DNA of 64,000 nt from Notolepis coatsorum (taxonomy: Eukaryota > Chordata > Actinopteri > Aulopiformes > Paralepididae): contig OZ020598.1 of assembly GCA_963971535.1 (NCBI GenBank), positions 98,701,674 to 98,765,673 on the forward strand, written 5' to 3'. Positions 53,194 to 64,000 of the stretch are shown here, piece after piece; within the stretch, counting starts at the first letter, position 1, and each line of letters starts with the position of its first letter. A program made the position numbers and the translations under genes. A model generated the notes under the pieces. The model was not told where the DNA came from. It saw nothing but the letters and a program-made list of their open reading frames with translations, and made no database searches.

Positions 53194-53860
53194 AAAAATT
53201 GATACAAAAGGTTTTTCAATGGATTCTGGTAGTATTGGGCGTGCTAAATAACATACTAAAAGTCGACCCCTCCGAAAGCCGTCATTTCCAAGATGGCGTC
53301 CCAGATGGCGCCGGGGCGATTAAAATGGCTATATCTCAAATTAAGAAAATGGTGCAAAGGATTTCTCAACTGATTCTGGTACCTCTGGGCATGCTCACTA
53401 ACATACTAAAGATCTAGGAAAATACACCTTCCAGAAAGGCTTCATTTTCAAGATGGAGTCCAAAATTGTGGCTGGCCAAGCTTAAAATGGCTATATATAT
53501 GTCAATATAAAAATTATATAAATGATTTTGTCATTTGATTCTGGTACCCCAAGTACCCCTAGACATACTTAGGAACATACTAAAGTTTTAGGGAAATACA
53601 CCTTCCGAAGAGGCTTAATTTTCAAAATGGTGTCCAAAATGACGACTGGGAGCTTAGAATGCCTGTATCTCAAATGGGAAAACATTTCTAAAGGATTTAT
53701 AAACTGATTCTGGCACCTCTATACATTAATAATGAGCAAAATATCTAGCTAAATATATCTGCTAGGAATGCATCATTTGCATCATCAAAATGGCTGCCTG
53801 TAGCTTATTTTGGCTAAAATTAAAATTGGTTATTATATTCAACCTAGAAAGCTGGCTTTG
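53194..53860. repeat. Degenerate tandem repeat of about 165-170 bp, four units
   Basis: Repeats share TGATTCTGGTACCTCTG, AACATACTAAAG, AATACACCTTCC, TTTCAAGATGG and AAAATGGCTATATCTCAAAT. Units diverge by 15-30 percent by eye. Adjacent to the 3' end of the XPG-like gene. Confidence 0.75.
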
Positions 53861-53905
53861 GTGTTGAACACAAAATAAATGACCCACTTATTGTGGTCTT
53901 TAGGC

Positions 53906-54162
53906 CTACTCATCATCATCTTCAGGATCCTCTGGGAGAAACTTGTTATGTGGATTGTCACATTCATGAAGTTGACATGGTCCACAGACAGTAGTACAAG
54001 GTAGTCCATATTTTCTGCATGAGCAGCGAAGTGTCTTGCAGGCAGTGGTACAGTTACAATGAATGACCTTCAAGAGACTGTCTGGAGCAGCATTCATTGT
54101 TGACATGAGTGGGACAAATCTATTGTCCTGCAGGTTCCAGCCCCAGTCTAGAGCATCTATAC
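53906..54162 (-). pseudogene. XPG-like gene, Cys-rich C-terminal part
   Basis: Continuing from the hAT insertion, it reads ALDWGWNLQDNRFVPLM, APDSLLKVIHCNCTTACKTL, RCSCRKYGLPCTTVCGPCQL, HECDNP, and ends in an acidic tail. C.C...C....C.C+..GL.C...C..C....C.N is the conserved cysteine-rich tail of the family and may bind zinc. The frame is open to a stop at 53906. Confidence 0.75.
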
Positions 54163-54389
54163 CAGGGGTAGGCAACCCTAGGCACGCGTGCCTGCATAGG
54201 CACGCAGGGGCATTTTCATAGGCACAGGGGGCAGCATAAAAAAAGATATTATTATTTTTTTGCTTTGAAATATTATAGTGAAATATTTTGCACTGTTGTC
54301 GCATTTATCTTGTTGAAATCCTCCCACGGGTTCTTTTTACTACCACATATTTAATTGAGACCCTTTATTTGTTTATTATTTCAATTTAG

Positions 54390-55830
54390 CTGGAAATACA
54401 TTGCTACATTTACATTTACATTTACATTTAGTCATTTAGCTGACGCTTTTATCCAAAGCGACTTACAAGTTCTGTACGACAAGCCATCAGGAAGAGCACA
54501 ACTCTATCAGCTGAGTAACAATGTTCATCAAAGTGTTGAGTGCTACAGTGTACGTTAGTTTATTAGGACAAGTGCATGACAGTATGGTTAGTTAGGGTTA
54601 GATTTTTATTTTTATTTTTTTTAATTCAGATAATGGTTGAAGAAGTGAGTCTTTAGTCGACGGCGAAAGATTGGACGTGTTTCGGCTGTCCTAACTGGGG
54701 TGGGTAGTTCATTCCACCATTGTGGGGCAAGGACTGAGAATAGGCGACTTCTCTTTGATGACCCTCCCGGAGCTTGGATAGGAGTAGGTCTGAGGCGGCC
54801 AGAAGATGCAGAGCGTAGGGGTCTTGAGGGTGTGTAGTTAGAGACCATTGACCGGAGGTAGGCGGGAGCAGTTCCCTTTGCCGCACGGTATGCTAGGTCA
54901 AGGGCCTTGAAGCGGATTCGTGCAGCAATGGGGAGCCAGTGCAGGTCCCTAAGAAGTGGGGTGACATGGGCCGACTTCGGTAGGTTTGAGATCAGGCGGG
55001 CCGCTGCGTTCTGAATGAGTTGAAGAGGCTTAGTGGCAGTGGCCGGGAGGCCAGCGAGCAGTGCGTTGCAGTAGTCGAGGCGGGAGATGACTGTTGATTG
55101 GACGAGGAGTTGGGTGGCTTCTTTTGTCAGGAAGGGGCGTATCCTTCTGACGTTGCTCAGGAGGAATCGGCAGGTTCTGGTTGTCGCTGCGATGTGAGCA
55201 GAGAAGTTCAACTGGTCGTCGAGGACAACACCAAGGTTCTTGGCGGTCGGGGACGCGGTCACAGCTGCATTCTCGACTGTGATGGAAAGGTCGGTCAGGG
55301 GGGAGGATTTGGCCGGCAGGTGGAGCAATTCTGTTTTGCTTAGGTTCAGTTTGAGGTGGTTGGTCGTCATCCAGGCGGAGATGTCGGACAGACAGGCCGA
55401 GATCCGCTCAGAGACGTGGATATCTGAGGGAAGGAAGGAGAGGAAGAGTTGAGTATCGTCGGCATAACAGTGGTAGGAGAAGCCATGAGACGTGATAATG
55501 TTACCCAGTGATTTAGTGTAGAGGGAGAAGAGAAGGGGTCCTAAAACCGAGCCCTGGGGGACACCCGTCCGCAGGGGGCGGGTGGCCGACAGGGTCCCTC
55601 TCCATGACACTTGGTAGGAGCGGTCATTGAGGTATGATGACAACCATGTCAGCGCAGAGCCAGCCACTCCCATTCCTGCGAGGGCCGCGAGGAGGATCTG
55701 GTGGTTGACTGTGTCGAAGGCTGCAGATAGATCTAGGAGAATCAGGACAGAGGAGAGGCCTTTCGCTTTTGCTAAGTGAAGTGCCTCTGTGACCGCAATG
55801 AGGGCTGTCTCTGTGGAGTGTTACTGTCAT
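54390..55830 (-). pseudogene. L2-clade LINE, RT to 3' end
   Basis: ILLDLSAAFDTVNHQILL, then GVPQGSVLGPLLFSLYTKSL and HCYADDTQLFLSFLPS (catalytic YADD), LGVVLDDQLNFSAHIAATTR, LDYCNALLAGLP, LHWLPIAARIRFKALDLAYR. The frame is open from 55830 to a stop at 54621, an unusually intact piece. The 3' UTR ends with ACTTTGGATAAAAGCGTCAG-type sequence and an (ATTTAC)n tail on plus. 5' truncated. Confidence 0.9.
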
Positions 55831-56162
55831 TCAGTAACATTTGCAGAGCCTTATAACAAAAACATTATTACGGTCACCATTGTGACCAGTGGGATTAATC
55901 AACACATTTTATTATTTATTTTTCTATTTCATTGAACATTGCACATGTTAAAAGCCATATTTTTACTCAAAATGTGAGTATTATCAAGTCAACTTGTGTT
56001 CTTAAAACAATGACAATAAACATAGTTTTATTAGGTTGAAATAATGTGGTTGTGTACTTATTTTTCTGTTAACTTATTATGGATTGAAAACTGAAAACCT
56101 TAATGCACAGTAACTGAACTCAATATTTGTAAGTTCTGGTAACTTATTATTATTTATTTTTT
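55831..56162. other. Interior of the hAT left of the LINE start
   Basis: AT-rich; starts TGTTACTGTCATTCAGTAAC and ends TTTTTTTACAGTGTAG, perhaps a small DNA-element remnant. No gene. Confidence 0.3.
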
Positions 56163-56603
56163 TACAGTGTAGTCTTGCGATCAATCAAAACTTATTTACA
56201 CGATATACCTCACATTCACCCTCCATTCACATCCTGGTGTTCTCCTGGTGTTCTCCATTAGGCCTGTAGGTGGAGCTATGACAGCACTCGTACAGTACAC
56301 ACACCGATGGTGTGTGATGTGTCCAAAAATGAATGGGCAAATGTGAGTGAAATGGTCGCACTGTATGCAGCTGTTTGTCTGCATTGCATCCCCCCCCCCA
56401 ACTCAGATTTAGGGTTGATACAACCATCATAATAATATTGTTAATAATAACAATAACAATAATGATGTAATAATGTAAAAATTATCATTAAAAATACCTG
56501 ATTATGAGAAAAAAAATTACGATGCATGGAATATTGTTGAGGCACACTAGTTACAACTATATTTCAAACAGGCACTCCATGTCAAAAAGGTTGCTGACCC
56601 CTG

Positions 56604-59250
56604 ATCTATACCATCATCTGTTCCCATCCAGACCATGACCTGGTAGTATGCTCTACGACAGTGGAATTTGGTAGCAGATTCAGTTGGTGGTAGACGTTCA
56701 GGCGTTACCGTTGATGAAGCTGAGACAACCTTCTTGCTGAAAATGTTATATCTCATTTTTGCAAGCGAATCTGTGCACTTTCCACCAAAAAAGACAGCCA
56801 TTGCTTGGCACCCAAGGTCATCGATCACATCTGTTGTCTGGTTTGGTACAGTGAATGCATTGGCACAAGCCTGAAGGACAGGATCCCCTTTTACAAGTTT
56901 TTGGAATGCTGTCTTTTTGCCAACTCCGAAGATCCGGGAAGTTGTGTCACAGCCAGTCACAGCATGGATGAACAGCAACTGAGAACACATATCCTGTCCG
57001 AGTACTTCTTTCAAATGGTTTATGGCGTACACTTTAAAACTGCCATCAGCTTTCGACTTGTCTGATCTGAAATAAAGGCCCTTGCTATCTCTCTGTGCAT
57101 AGTAAAGAAGTAAGACGAGGAGATCAGTATCTTCTCCAATCAGCGTCGTGGTGTGAAGAAGAGATGATCCCACTGCGGCCCTTACTATGTCTACATCAGC
57201 ATCTCCAAGTGAATTGACCACAGTGCAATCCCGTTCTTTCAGTTCATCACTTATCATGTGGATCAGTTTCTGTTTATTCAGATCTCTTGACAGGAACTCC
57301 TCCTTCTTACCTGAGAACACTGTCTCAGCAGTGAAGTTGACAATGGGATGAATATTGTTTCCTCTTCTTTGATGTGTGTTGTCTTTAATGGATGGCCCAT
57401 CCTCATAGCCATCAAACACAATGGTTGTAGCTGAGCCATAATGTTGGATGGTGAAGTCTGCATATGACTATGCAATTTTACCATAGCTTTGTCCGTGCTT
57501 CCATTGTATTCGGTGAAGGAGTGAACCACCATCAAGAACATAATGCTCCGTTTCTGGTACAGAATCTAGGATTGCATCACTTGCATTATCACAGATTGCG
57601 TGCGCTAGTTGTGGTTTATCAGCTTTGCGGAAGACGTTTCCTGCTTCAAAGAGGGCAGGAGGGAAAGGACTGAGTTCGTAACGCATAACCTCCTCCAATG
57701 ACAGCTCTCCAGTTTGGGAGACAATAAGGAAACGTTGAAAAAGAAGTGCAGAATCAATGATTCCATCAGGAGCAACCTTGATAGACGATTTTTGTCCAAG
57801 GGTTATGGCTTTATCCTTTCTACTAAATGAAAATGTGAATGCCGGCTGTCCGATCATTTTGTGCATGATGTTGCGTCCAACAGAGTCATAATCATGCACG
57901 TTCACTCCATCCTCAGCGACAACACCTGTAACAACATTCCTTAAAGAAGAGTCTGGAGAGAAAGGTGAACATATAGCAAGTTTTGAAGTGATCTTCTCCA
58001 GGTCAGCAGCATCCCTTTTCATCCTTGCCTCTGTTGAATCCTTGTGCTGTTCTGATGTTGTGTATGTCTGGTTTGAGAACTCCTGCATTGCGGTGTTATA
58101 CTCTGATGTTATGCCCTTTGACATTGTCCAAAGGGATCTCTGATTGTCGGTCATTCCACTTCCATGTGTCATCCCTCCTGTAGTCTTCAATGACCTCATC
58201 AATGTTGTTTCGATTACAAGATCTGAGCTGAGGCCTGCCCATGATTGGCTGCTGCGACGGATAACATGAAAACCCTTTTCAAATTGTCTGAAGACATCTG
58301 GGTGGTTGATGTGAAGCTGACTCATCTCTTGGACATAAAAGTGTGCCGATTTCAAGTAATTGTAATGCCCAGCCGCAGCGAATATCGGCATGCATTCAGA
58401 AACAGCGCGTATGTGCAAAAGCCAGGAACCTGTGCGATCTGCTGTTATCAGTGACCTAGCAACTTTTAACATGTGTTGGTAATTTAGCCACAACTGACTA
58501 GTTTTGGATCTAGCACACAGTTCCATCTTCCTTTTTCCCAGCTCTTCATTTATTGTAATGAGGGTCTCTGTCTGATGTGAACACTGTTTCCAATGGCATT
58601 TCACCCTTAACTATTGAGGTATACATTGCTTCAGACTGTTCAACCATTGCTGCAAATTCATGACTATCATCTACCATTTCTGATATTATCATGCGGTTAA
58701 GACATTTGTCAACCAGAAGATGGCCACGGAATGCTCTCTGAACTGATTTGCCTGTCATCATATGGGCTACTGAGTTCTCCCCATAGACTACCCCTAGAAT
58801 GTCCTTAAGTCCTGTACCGTCCATCAGTGTACCAATTGCTCCTAGCAAATTCATAAATGTGTGAAATCCTCCTAGGAGCAGGACAAAGGACTTGAGGTGA
58901 CTGCACTGTGGTGAATCTAGGATTATCTCTGCCGCTTTCCAATATAGGGGTTGGTCAAATGTAACTACTGGGGCAAGGTGGTGTTTGGATGCCAGACCAC
59001 AAATTAACTCCAGTGTTGACAGAATGCATGTTTTGTCTCCGGAGTACATGTCTATCATTGGTAAGTATCTCACTGAAGACTGCCCTGGATGTTCATCTCC
59101 CTTATGAATAATGTGCATCATCCCCTGCCAACCAGGTGCAGGCTGTTTGAAATTGAACGATAACTCCCAAAGCAGATCAACCATCTTGTTACATTCTGCG
59201 AGTCTTGGAAGTTCTTTAAATGTGGTGTCTCTGCAAAAGTGGGTTAGAGG
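56604..59250 (-). pseudogene. XPG/FEN-like nuclease family gene, nearly complete downstream of an intron
   Basis: The minus strand starts after a CACTTTTGCAG acceptor. It reads CDTTFKELPRLAE-like, VVTFDQPLYWKAAEIILDS, FVLLLGGFHTFMNLLGAIGT, LIVES-type VIETTLMRSLKTTGGMTHG, LFQRFLIVSQTGELSLEEVM, YVLDGGSLLHRIQW, VFDGYEDGPSIKDNTHQRR, DADVDIVRAAVGSS, GEDTDLLVLLLYYAQ, HAVTGCDTTSRIFGVGKKTA and FHCRRAYYQVMVWMG. The acidic residues in DADVD, GEDTD and GCD plus GVGKKTA correspond to the XPG/FEN-1 nuclease core and helix-hairpin-helix. One frameshift near 58565 and one in-frame TAG at 57468 break it, and a hAT splits the last part. About 880 codons remain. Confidence 0.75.
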
Positions 59251-60275
59251 TTTCCCGGGAGGGCGACGGACCCGACCGTGCGAAGAGGCACCCAAGCAAC
59301 TCAACGCACAGGGTGAGCAGACCGTGGCCTGACCCCACTACTACACACACGCACAACCCGCATGCCACCCGGGAACGAACGGAGGGAACAACCTCGTTAC
59401 TGCCCCCGAAACACGGGGTCAAGGGCAAACCCAACCCCGTGGCAAGGCCGTAGCAGCGGAGCGCGAAGGAAGGCCCAGACCCACCAAAGGGACTGGACCC
59501 CCTGGAACGGGGGCCCGGAGAAGTCCATGATGCCAGCATCAAGACCCCACCAGGTGGGCACTTAGTGGCCCCGCCCCCCACATCGCCAGCGTATTCGGAC
59601 AAAGGCCCCTCAGCCGAGCGGGCCCTGTCCCCCCAATAGTCCACCGCCTGGCACACTGACCCTGCAGAACAGGCAATCAGCATGGCCGTAAGCACACAAA
59701 AAAGGTTAACCAACGGAAGCAGGCAGCGCACCGGGGAAAAACCAGGCAACAGGCTGTTAACCCGAGCCTGGAGACTGCGGACGAGACAGGCGCCAGAGGG
59801 GACAGCTGAACACAGCCGCCCCGGCGGAAGGGGCGTATGCTGGCGTTGTTGCATGACCGAGCCTCCATTTAAAAAAAACCCACCCAGAGGGGTTGAGGCA
59901 GAGAAGGCTGACACGATTGGCAGACGTCATGAATGTGCAGGGGCACCCTCAACCGGGTAACCCGGGAGTTGACACTGCTCCAACACACCAGGGAATCAAC
60001 CACCTTGGTGTTACCCAATGCGGTGGTTGTTCCTATAACCCCTCAAGAAAAAACTCCAAAACACACCTGCGGGTATACACTGGCTATACCGCAGTACAAG
60101 TGTTTCAGTTTTCAAAAAAGGGTTATCCCAGGCCTACGGGTCGACGAAACATTACCTCGGACCGGGCCCGGCGATACGGGAAGCACAGGGTCACCAGAGG
60201 AGGTCAAAGACCACCCCAACAGGCCCCGCTTCGCCATGCGTGAGAGAGGAGCGAAAAGAATGGAGAACCAGCCCC
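59251..60275. other. C-rich region upstream of the XPG-like gene
   Basis: Base use changes: the plus strand is C/A-rich with many CCC runs. Open frames here are long in several phases but have no family resemblance. If the XPG-like gene has 5' exons they lie here or beyond. Nothing else supported. Confidence 0.35.
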
Positions 60276-60394
60276 AAGCACACCGTACTTGGTATTCCCA
60301 GGCGGTCTCCCAACCAAGTACTAACCAGGACCAACCTGCGTAGCGGCCGAGATCTGACGAGATCGAGCGTGTACAGGTTGGCAAGGCCGTAAGC
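60276..60394 (-). rRNA. 5S rRNA-like sequence (variant or pseudogene)
   Basis: The minus strand starts GCTTACGGCC and contains CGATCTCGTCAGATCTCGG, CCTGGTTAGTACTTGG and TTGGGAGACCGCCTGGGAAT, all signature 5S blocks, and is 119 bases long, the normal size. The C box is conserved, the A box altered (GCTACGCAGGTTGG). Differences in CCAACCTG and CAGGTTGG compensate each other, so helices can still pair. A TTTT lies about 20 bases downstream. It could be a variant gene, a pseudogene or the head of a 5S-derived SINE. Confidence 0.75.
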
Positions 60395-63300
60395 CATTAC
60401 GACAGTACTGAGTAAAAAATGTACCCAACCAGGGTCTCCATAGCGCTTAACCCTGTGACACCCGGACCGACCTGGCATTTTTCCCCTGAAAAAAGCCCAA
60501 GTCCCTCAGGGTACCAGAACAGCAGATCTGCATCCCCGGCGGACAACGGGTTCAACTGATCCGGACCAGCGTGACCAGAACCAGTCCCGTGCCCTAACCA
60601 CGCCGACATGCCTACTCCAGGAGAAGGGGCAGATATGCGTGTTGATCTTAAACATGAAAAGAAGGCGCCACCCAGACGTTCGGGGCGAACCGCGGCCCAC
60701 CCCCAGGGCGTGAGACCCCTCTACATATGTTCAGATCCATTCCGTCATCATCCCCCAGATATGAACGAGAATCCGTCGACAACCAAAACAGGTCGTCGGA
60801 AGAGGAAAAACCTCCATCCCAGTTGCTTTATAAAAACGCTGTTTTAACCCCAAGCAACCAAGGCGTGCCAGTCAGTCGCCTGATTACAGAACACCCCGAG
60901 CTAGCACTATGCGTGCGTCGGGACACAACCGCATCAATGAACAGGCTATTTAGACCTGTCATTGAATCCCCAAGGCGCCCAGGGGAACGACAAGAGGGGT
61001 GTGATACTTCCTAACTCCAACTCTTTTTAAAAGAAAAGAAGGAAGCACCAACAGTATGTATCCCAGTCTCCACAGCCGGGGGTAATTTTTTTTTACATTT
61101 TTACATCCCACCACCCTCCCATAGAGAGGAGACGGAAATCCCCAGAGAGACTTCCCACGCGAGCTGTACAGATTGAAAATAATATATTGCACCTTGAGCC
61201 ATGTAAAAGTTTGGTTTTAGGGCTCTCCGGGGAGGAGGCACTGAACCCATACACACTCAATAATCGAATTGAATCGAATACACACACAATAGAGTAGGAC
61301 TCCTTCTTGAGGTTCCACTCACCTTATCAATCTGAGGAGGAGGCTCTGTACTCTGAGGAGGCTCCCTCACATGGAAGGAGAGTCCCAACTCACAGAAGGC
61401 CCGAATAGGAGCTTCGTGAGGAGGAGCCCTGACCACCCCCCGAAACAGATCCACCATATGGACCTGAACAGCACATGGTGCACACGCCCAATATTCCAGG
61501 GCGTGGGACCAGGAAACTCCCCCCTCACCCTGTAACGTGCCGAACCGCAACGTGACAGGAACCTTGAAGGACAGGTGGGTTTACCCCTGACCAACAGAAA
61601 AAAGGGGGAGGAAAGGTTACCAGTTCACCCCTTTACGACCCCACACCCATGATACGATGTAATGACAAAAAGAGAGTATGACACAGTCATAGTCAGCTCC
61701 ATGAAGCGTCTAACAGCTTCACACAGCGCATGTGCTAACCTGCTATCTGATTATTACTAAGGAAAAAACACAGAATAGAGAGGGCTCTCCAAGAGCCCCG
61801 GTACCAAACTTACACATGTGCTTCTGTGGCCAGCCCAACCCAGTTGTAGGTCACATGACACACACAACCCATCATCACCTACAAAAAATGGCAAAAACAC
61901 TCTACAGCGGAACGCCGTTTTTCATAATGAGAGAATACATAATTCTCGATTAGTATCGGCCACAGGCCTTGCTAAGCACACACGAAAAGCGACCAAACAA
62001 TCTTTTCCTTTAGGAAAATAAAGTTCCTCAAGCAGGTTTAGCACAACCTCAGCAATCAAGCTAAGGGTTACATCATATCCCTACCACACAGTGACACAAT
62101 ATAGTGTAACAACATGTCTGAGAGGAGGATGAAGAAGTCCCCAGGGAACCGGGGGGAAACACAACCCTCCTACTTTACCCTTAATACGGCCAGTTGAACA
62201 GGTAAACCTGTTAATATGTGAACACACTGTTCATTGTCATTACAGGCTGAGAAAAGAATCATTCTTTACTCATATGTCACTAAGCATAGCTTTATAGGTT
62301 AGTTTAACCCCCTTAGTTGTGAGTACACAGTACATAAACACACATGATGTTTCTCAACACAACAAACCAGATCATTTTCACATCTGTAACAAACAACCCG
62401 ATTTGCATGGAGAAGCTAAATACCAGTGACAAAACAGTTCACACATAACTCGCGTCGTATCCTAAATGTAGTGCAGCAACACTCGTTTTGGAAAACATCG
62501 TTATTTACAAAACATTTAGAAGGGAAAGCAAAAAGAAGTGTTCAAGGCCTGGTCAGGACCTTGCCTACCTTGAGCGCAGATCAAGCGAAACTGCAGTCTC
62601 TAACATGGCACCGAAGTAAACACAGCCGTCCTGTGTTTGACGGCACGGGCAGCTCACTGCTCCAACCCGCCGCTACGGTGCTCCTTGTTGACGCAGCCCT
62701 CTCCGGCCTGGCTCAGGGCAGGTTCGACGAACATCCTCTGTCAAAGATGATGTCGTAGTCAAGAGTGTTAAAAACATGTTACCGTCACAGCAAGTTCAAC
62801 AGTGTAGCATTAAGCTAACGGCCGCTCTCGGCCGAAAGCAGCAAGCTAACGTTTACCTAGCCTAGTGACACAACAGGCCTGGTAAACACAGCGAGCTAGC
62901 GCCGCAGCTAACAGCTGACTGGCTAACACAGTAGGCCACAACTAGCACGCAAGCTAAGCAGCCACCACCTGAACTCGTACACAACGATACAACAAGTCAC
63001 ACTCCGACAGGCCGCCGTTCTGAAACCCTCCTCACTTTTTAAGAGAAAAGAGAAACAAGATGTTAACACAGTTTTACAACGGTGATTTTACCAACACCCG
63101 ACGGAGCCAGCACAATACCCAACTGGCCTGTAGCTGACTTGAACACAGATCTTCCGCTAACGAACATCCATGCCCATATTTCCTCATGAGGGAATACTCT
63201 CATTTGTATATGAAAGAAGGGGCCTCACGGTGACAGAGAACATCCACTCGTCCATAAAACACAGGGATCACCAGTGTTATTGGTCGTGGCCCACTAGTTA

Positions 63301-64000
63301 ACTATAATGGGCTTCAGACCAAGGTCTTCCGTCGCCTAAGAGGCTGAACAAAGGACCCTAGTCTGGGGCCGGTTTTCATAAACATTGTCAGCTAGCCCCC
63401 ATAGCACTAACAGACAAGTGGAGCTCGCCAGCAAAAACATTACTCACCAAACCTGGAACCCACCGCTTCTCACAACAGCGGCGCGTCCTACAGTCCAGCT
63501 GTGCCTTTACCGCAACCAGCACACAGCAAGGACTGCAGTTGGAAGGCATGTAGCGGCGCGAACTCTCAATACGAAAACCGGTGGAGGATTTTTAGAATGA
63601 TCATCTTCCAGACACTCCAGTACGAAGACAATATCGCCGTATTTTCTCGAATATAGTGAGAGAGAAAATAAAGATATGATGTCAACGTAACTCTTGTTTT
63701 CCAACTCTTCTCCTACTATCACATTCACGTCAAGTGGGGATCTACCGAGGCACTTCCTTGTGGTGAAAGCGAGAAAGGAGGAGAGCAGGTGACCACACAC
63801 CTGCTTATGTAGGTGAGCTGATAGGGGTGTGGTCAGACAAATATTGGGATATAAAGGTTCATTGTGGTCTTTATTCAGTGCGCGTGCACGTGTGCGAGGA
63901 CAGTGCTAGAGTGATGCCGAGCGGATCCACTATGAAACAGAACAGTGAGGAAAGGGAGGGGGCGGGGGAGCCTCAGCCTCTCTCTGTCCCTCTCTCTACG
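60395..64000. other. Unassigned region, no recognised gene
   Basis: C/A-rich plus strand to about 63 kb, with AGCTAACG-type words from 62800. Open frames are short and unrelated to known families as far as I can see. A minus-strand frame near 63507-63800 (VNVIVGEELENKSYVDIIS) is the most protein-like but is not recognised. The end of the window has GAGGGGGCGGGGGAGCC and CTCTCTCTGTCCCTCTCT, perhaps a CpG/promoter-type edge. I found no terminal repeats, tRNA genes or LINE pieces. Confidence 0.3.

Larger units (their letters stand above)
54163..56603. mobile_element. hAT element inserted in the XPG-like gene, perfect 8-bp TSD
   Basis: Starts CAGGGGTAGGCAACC and ends as the complement of CAGGGGTCAGCAACC. 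ATCTATAC flanks both sides (54155-54162 and 56604-56611). The interior is an L2 LINE fragment and AT-rich sequence. No transposase. Removing it reunites the coding sequence of the XPG-like gene. Confidence 0.9.

Noticed and set aside
59440..59700. More 5S copies (GGCAAGGCCGTAGC and ATGGCCGTAAGCAC)
   Set aside because: Only about 15 bases match and no further 5S blocks follow.
61257..61594. Overlapping minus-strand frames of about 75-97 codons
   Set aside because: Open by C-rich composition in several phases with no motif or splice support.

Overview
This window looks like teleost fish nuclear DNA. Recognisable host-type sequences include an NSF retrocopy, a G2E3-like multi-exon gene, a SAMD3-like fragment, a PPP1R21-like first exon and a 5S rRNA-like sequence. 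Repeats of types familiar from fish genomes make up most of the rest: L2-clade LINE pieces with a fish-type 3' tail, tRNA-derived SINEs with clean target-site duplications (TSDs), TTAA-ended MITEs, several hAT elements and a Ty3/Gypsy element. No clearly intact host gene is present. Most coding signal is broken transposon or pseudogene.

Layout. 0-12 kb is a nest of DNA transposons: two copies of a 0.7 kb element with 72-bp terminal inverted repeats (TIRs) and 9-bp TSDs, a 2.2 kb hAT with a perfect 8-bp TSD, a SINE and TTAA MITEs. 12.3-16.1 kb is a decayed Ty3/Gypsy element on the minus strand with one LTR. 16.3-25.7 kb holds scattered plus-strand exons of an integrase-like (rve) gene. Between them lie a 4.2 kb hAT (18.6-22.8 kb, with a MITE and two SINEs inside), an inverted SAMD3-like fragment and an intronless NSF pseudogene. 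25.7-30.8 kb is an L2 fragment plus MITEs. 30.9-38.5 kb is a 7.6 kb unit bounded by about 0.7 kb inverted repeats. It carries a broken XPG/FEN-nuclease-like reading frame and sits inside an exon of the G2E3-like gene, whose other exons run on the minus strand to 48.1 kb. 48.2-53.8 kb is repeats and palindromes. 53.9-59.25 kb is a second, better preserved member of the XPG-like family, also on the minus strand, split by a hAT (54163-56603) that left a perfect 8-bp TSD. 59.3-64 kb has a different, C-rich plus strand with few recognisable transposons and a 5S-like sequence.

The strongest lead is the pair of XPG-like reading frames. One lies between long inverted repeats with a plausible 4-bp TSD in a host exon, as expected for a DNA transposon whose nuclease-like protein may be part of the mobilisation machinery (possibly Academ-like). 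The second lead is the 9-bp-TSD element, which carries telomere-like tandem repeats and a tRNA-like Pol III promoter in both copies.
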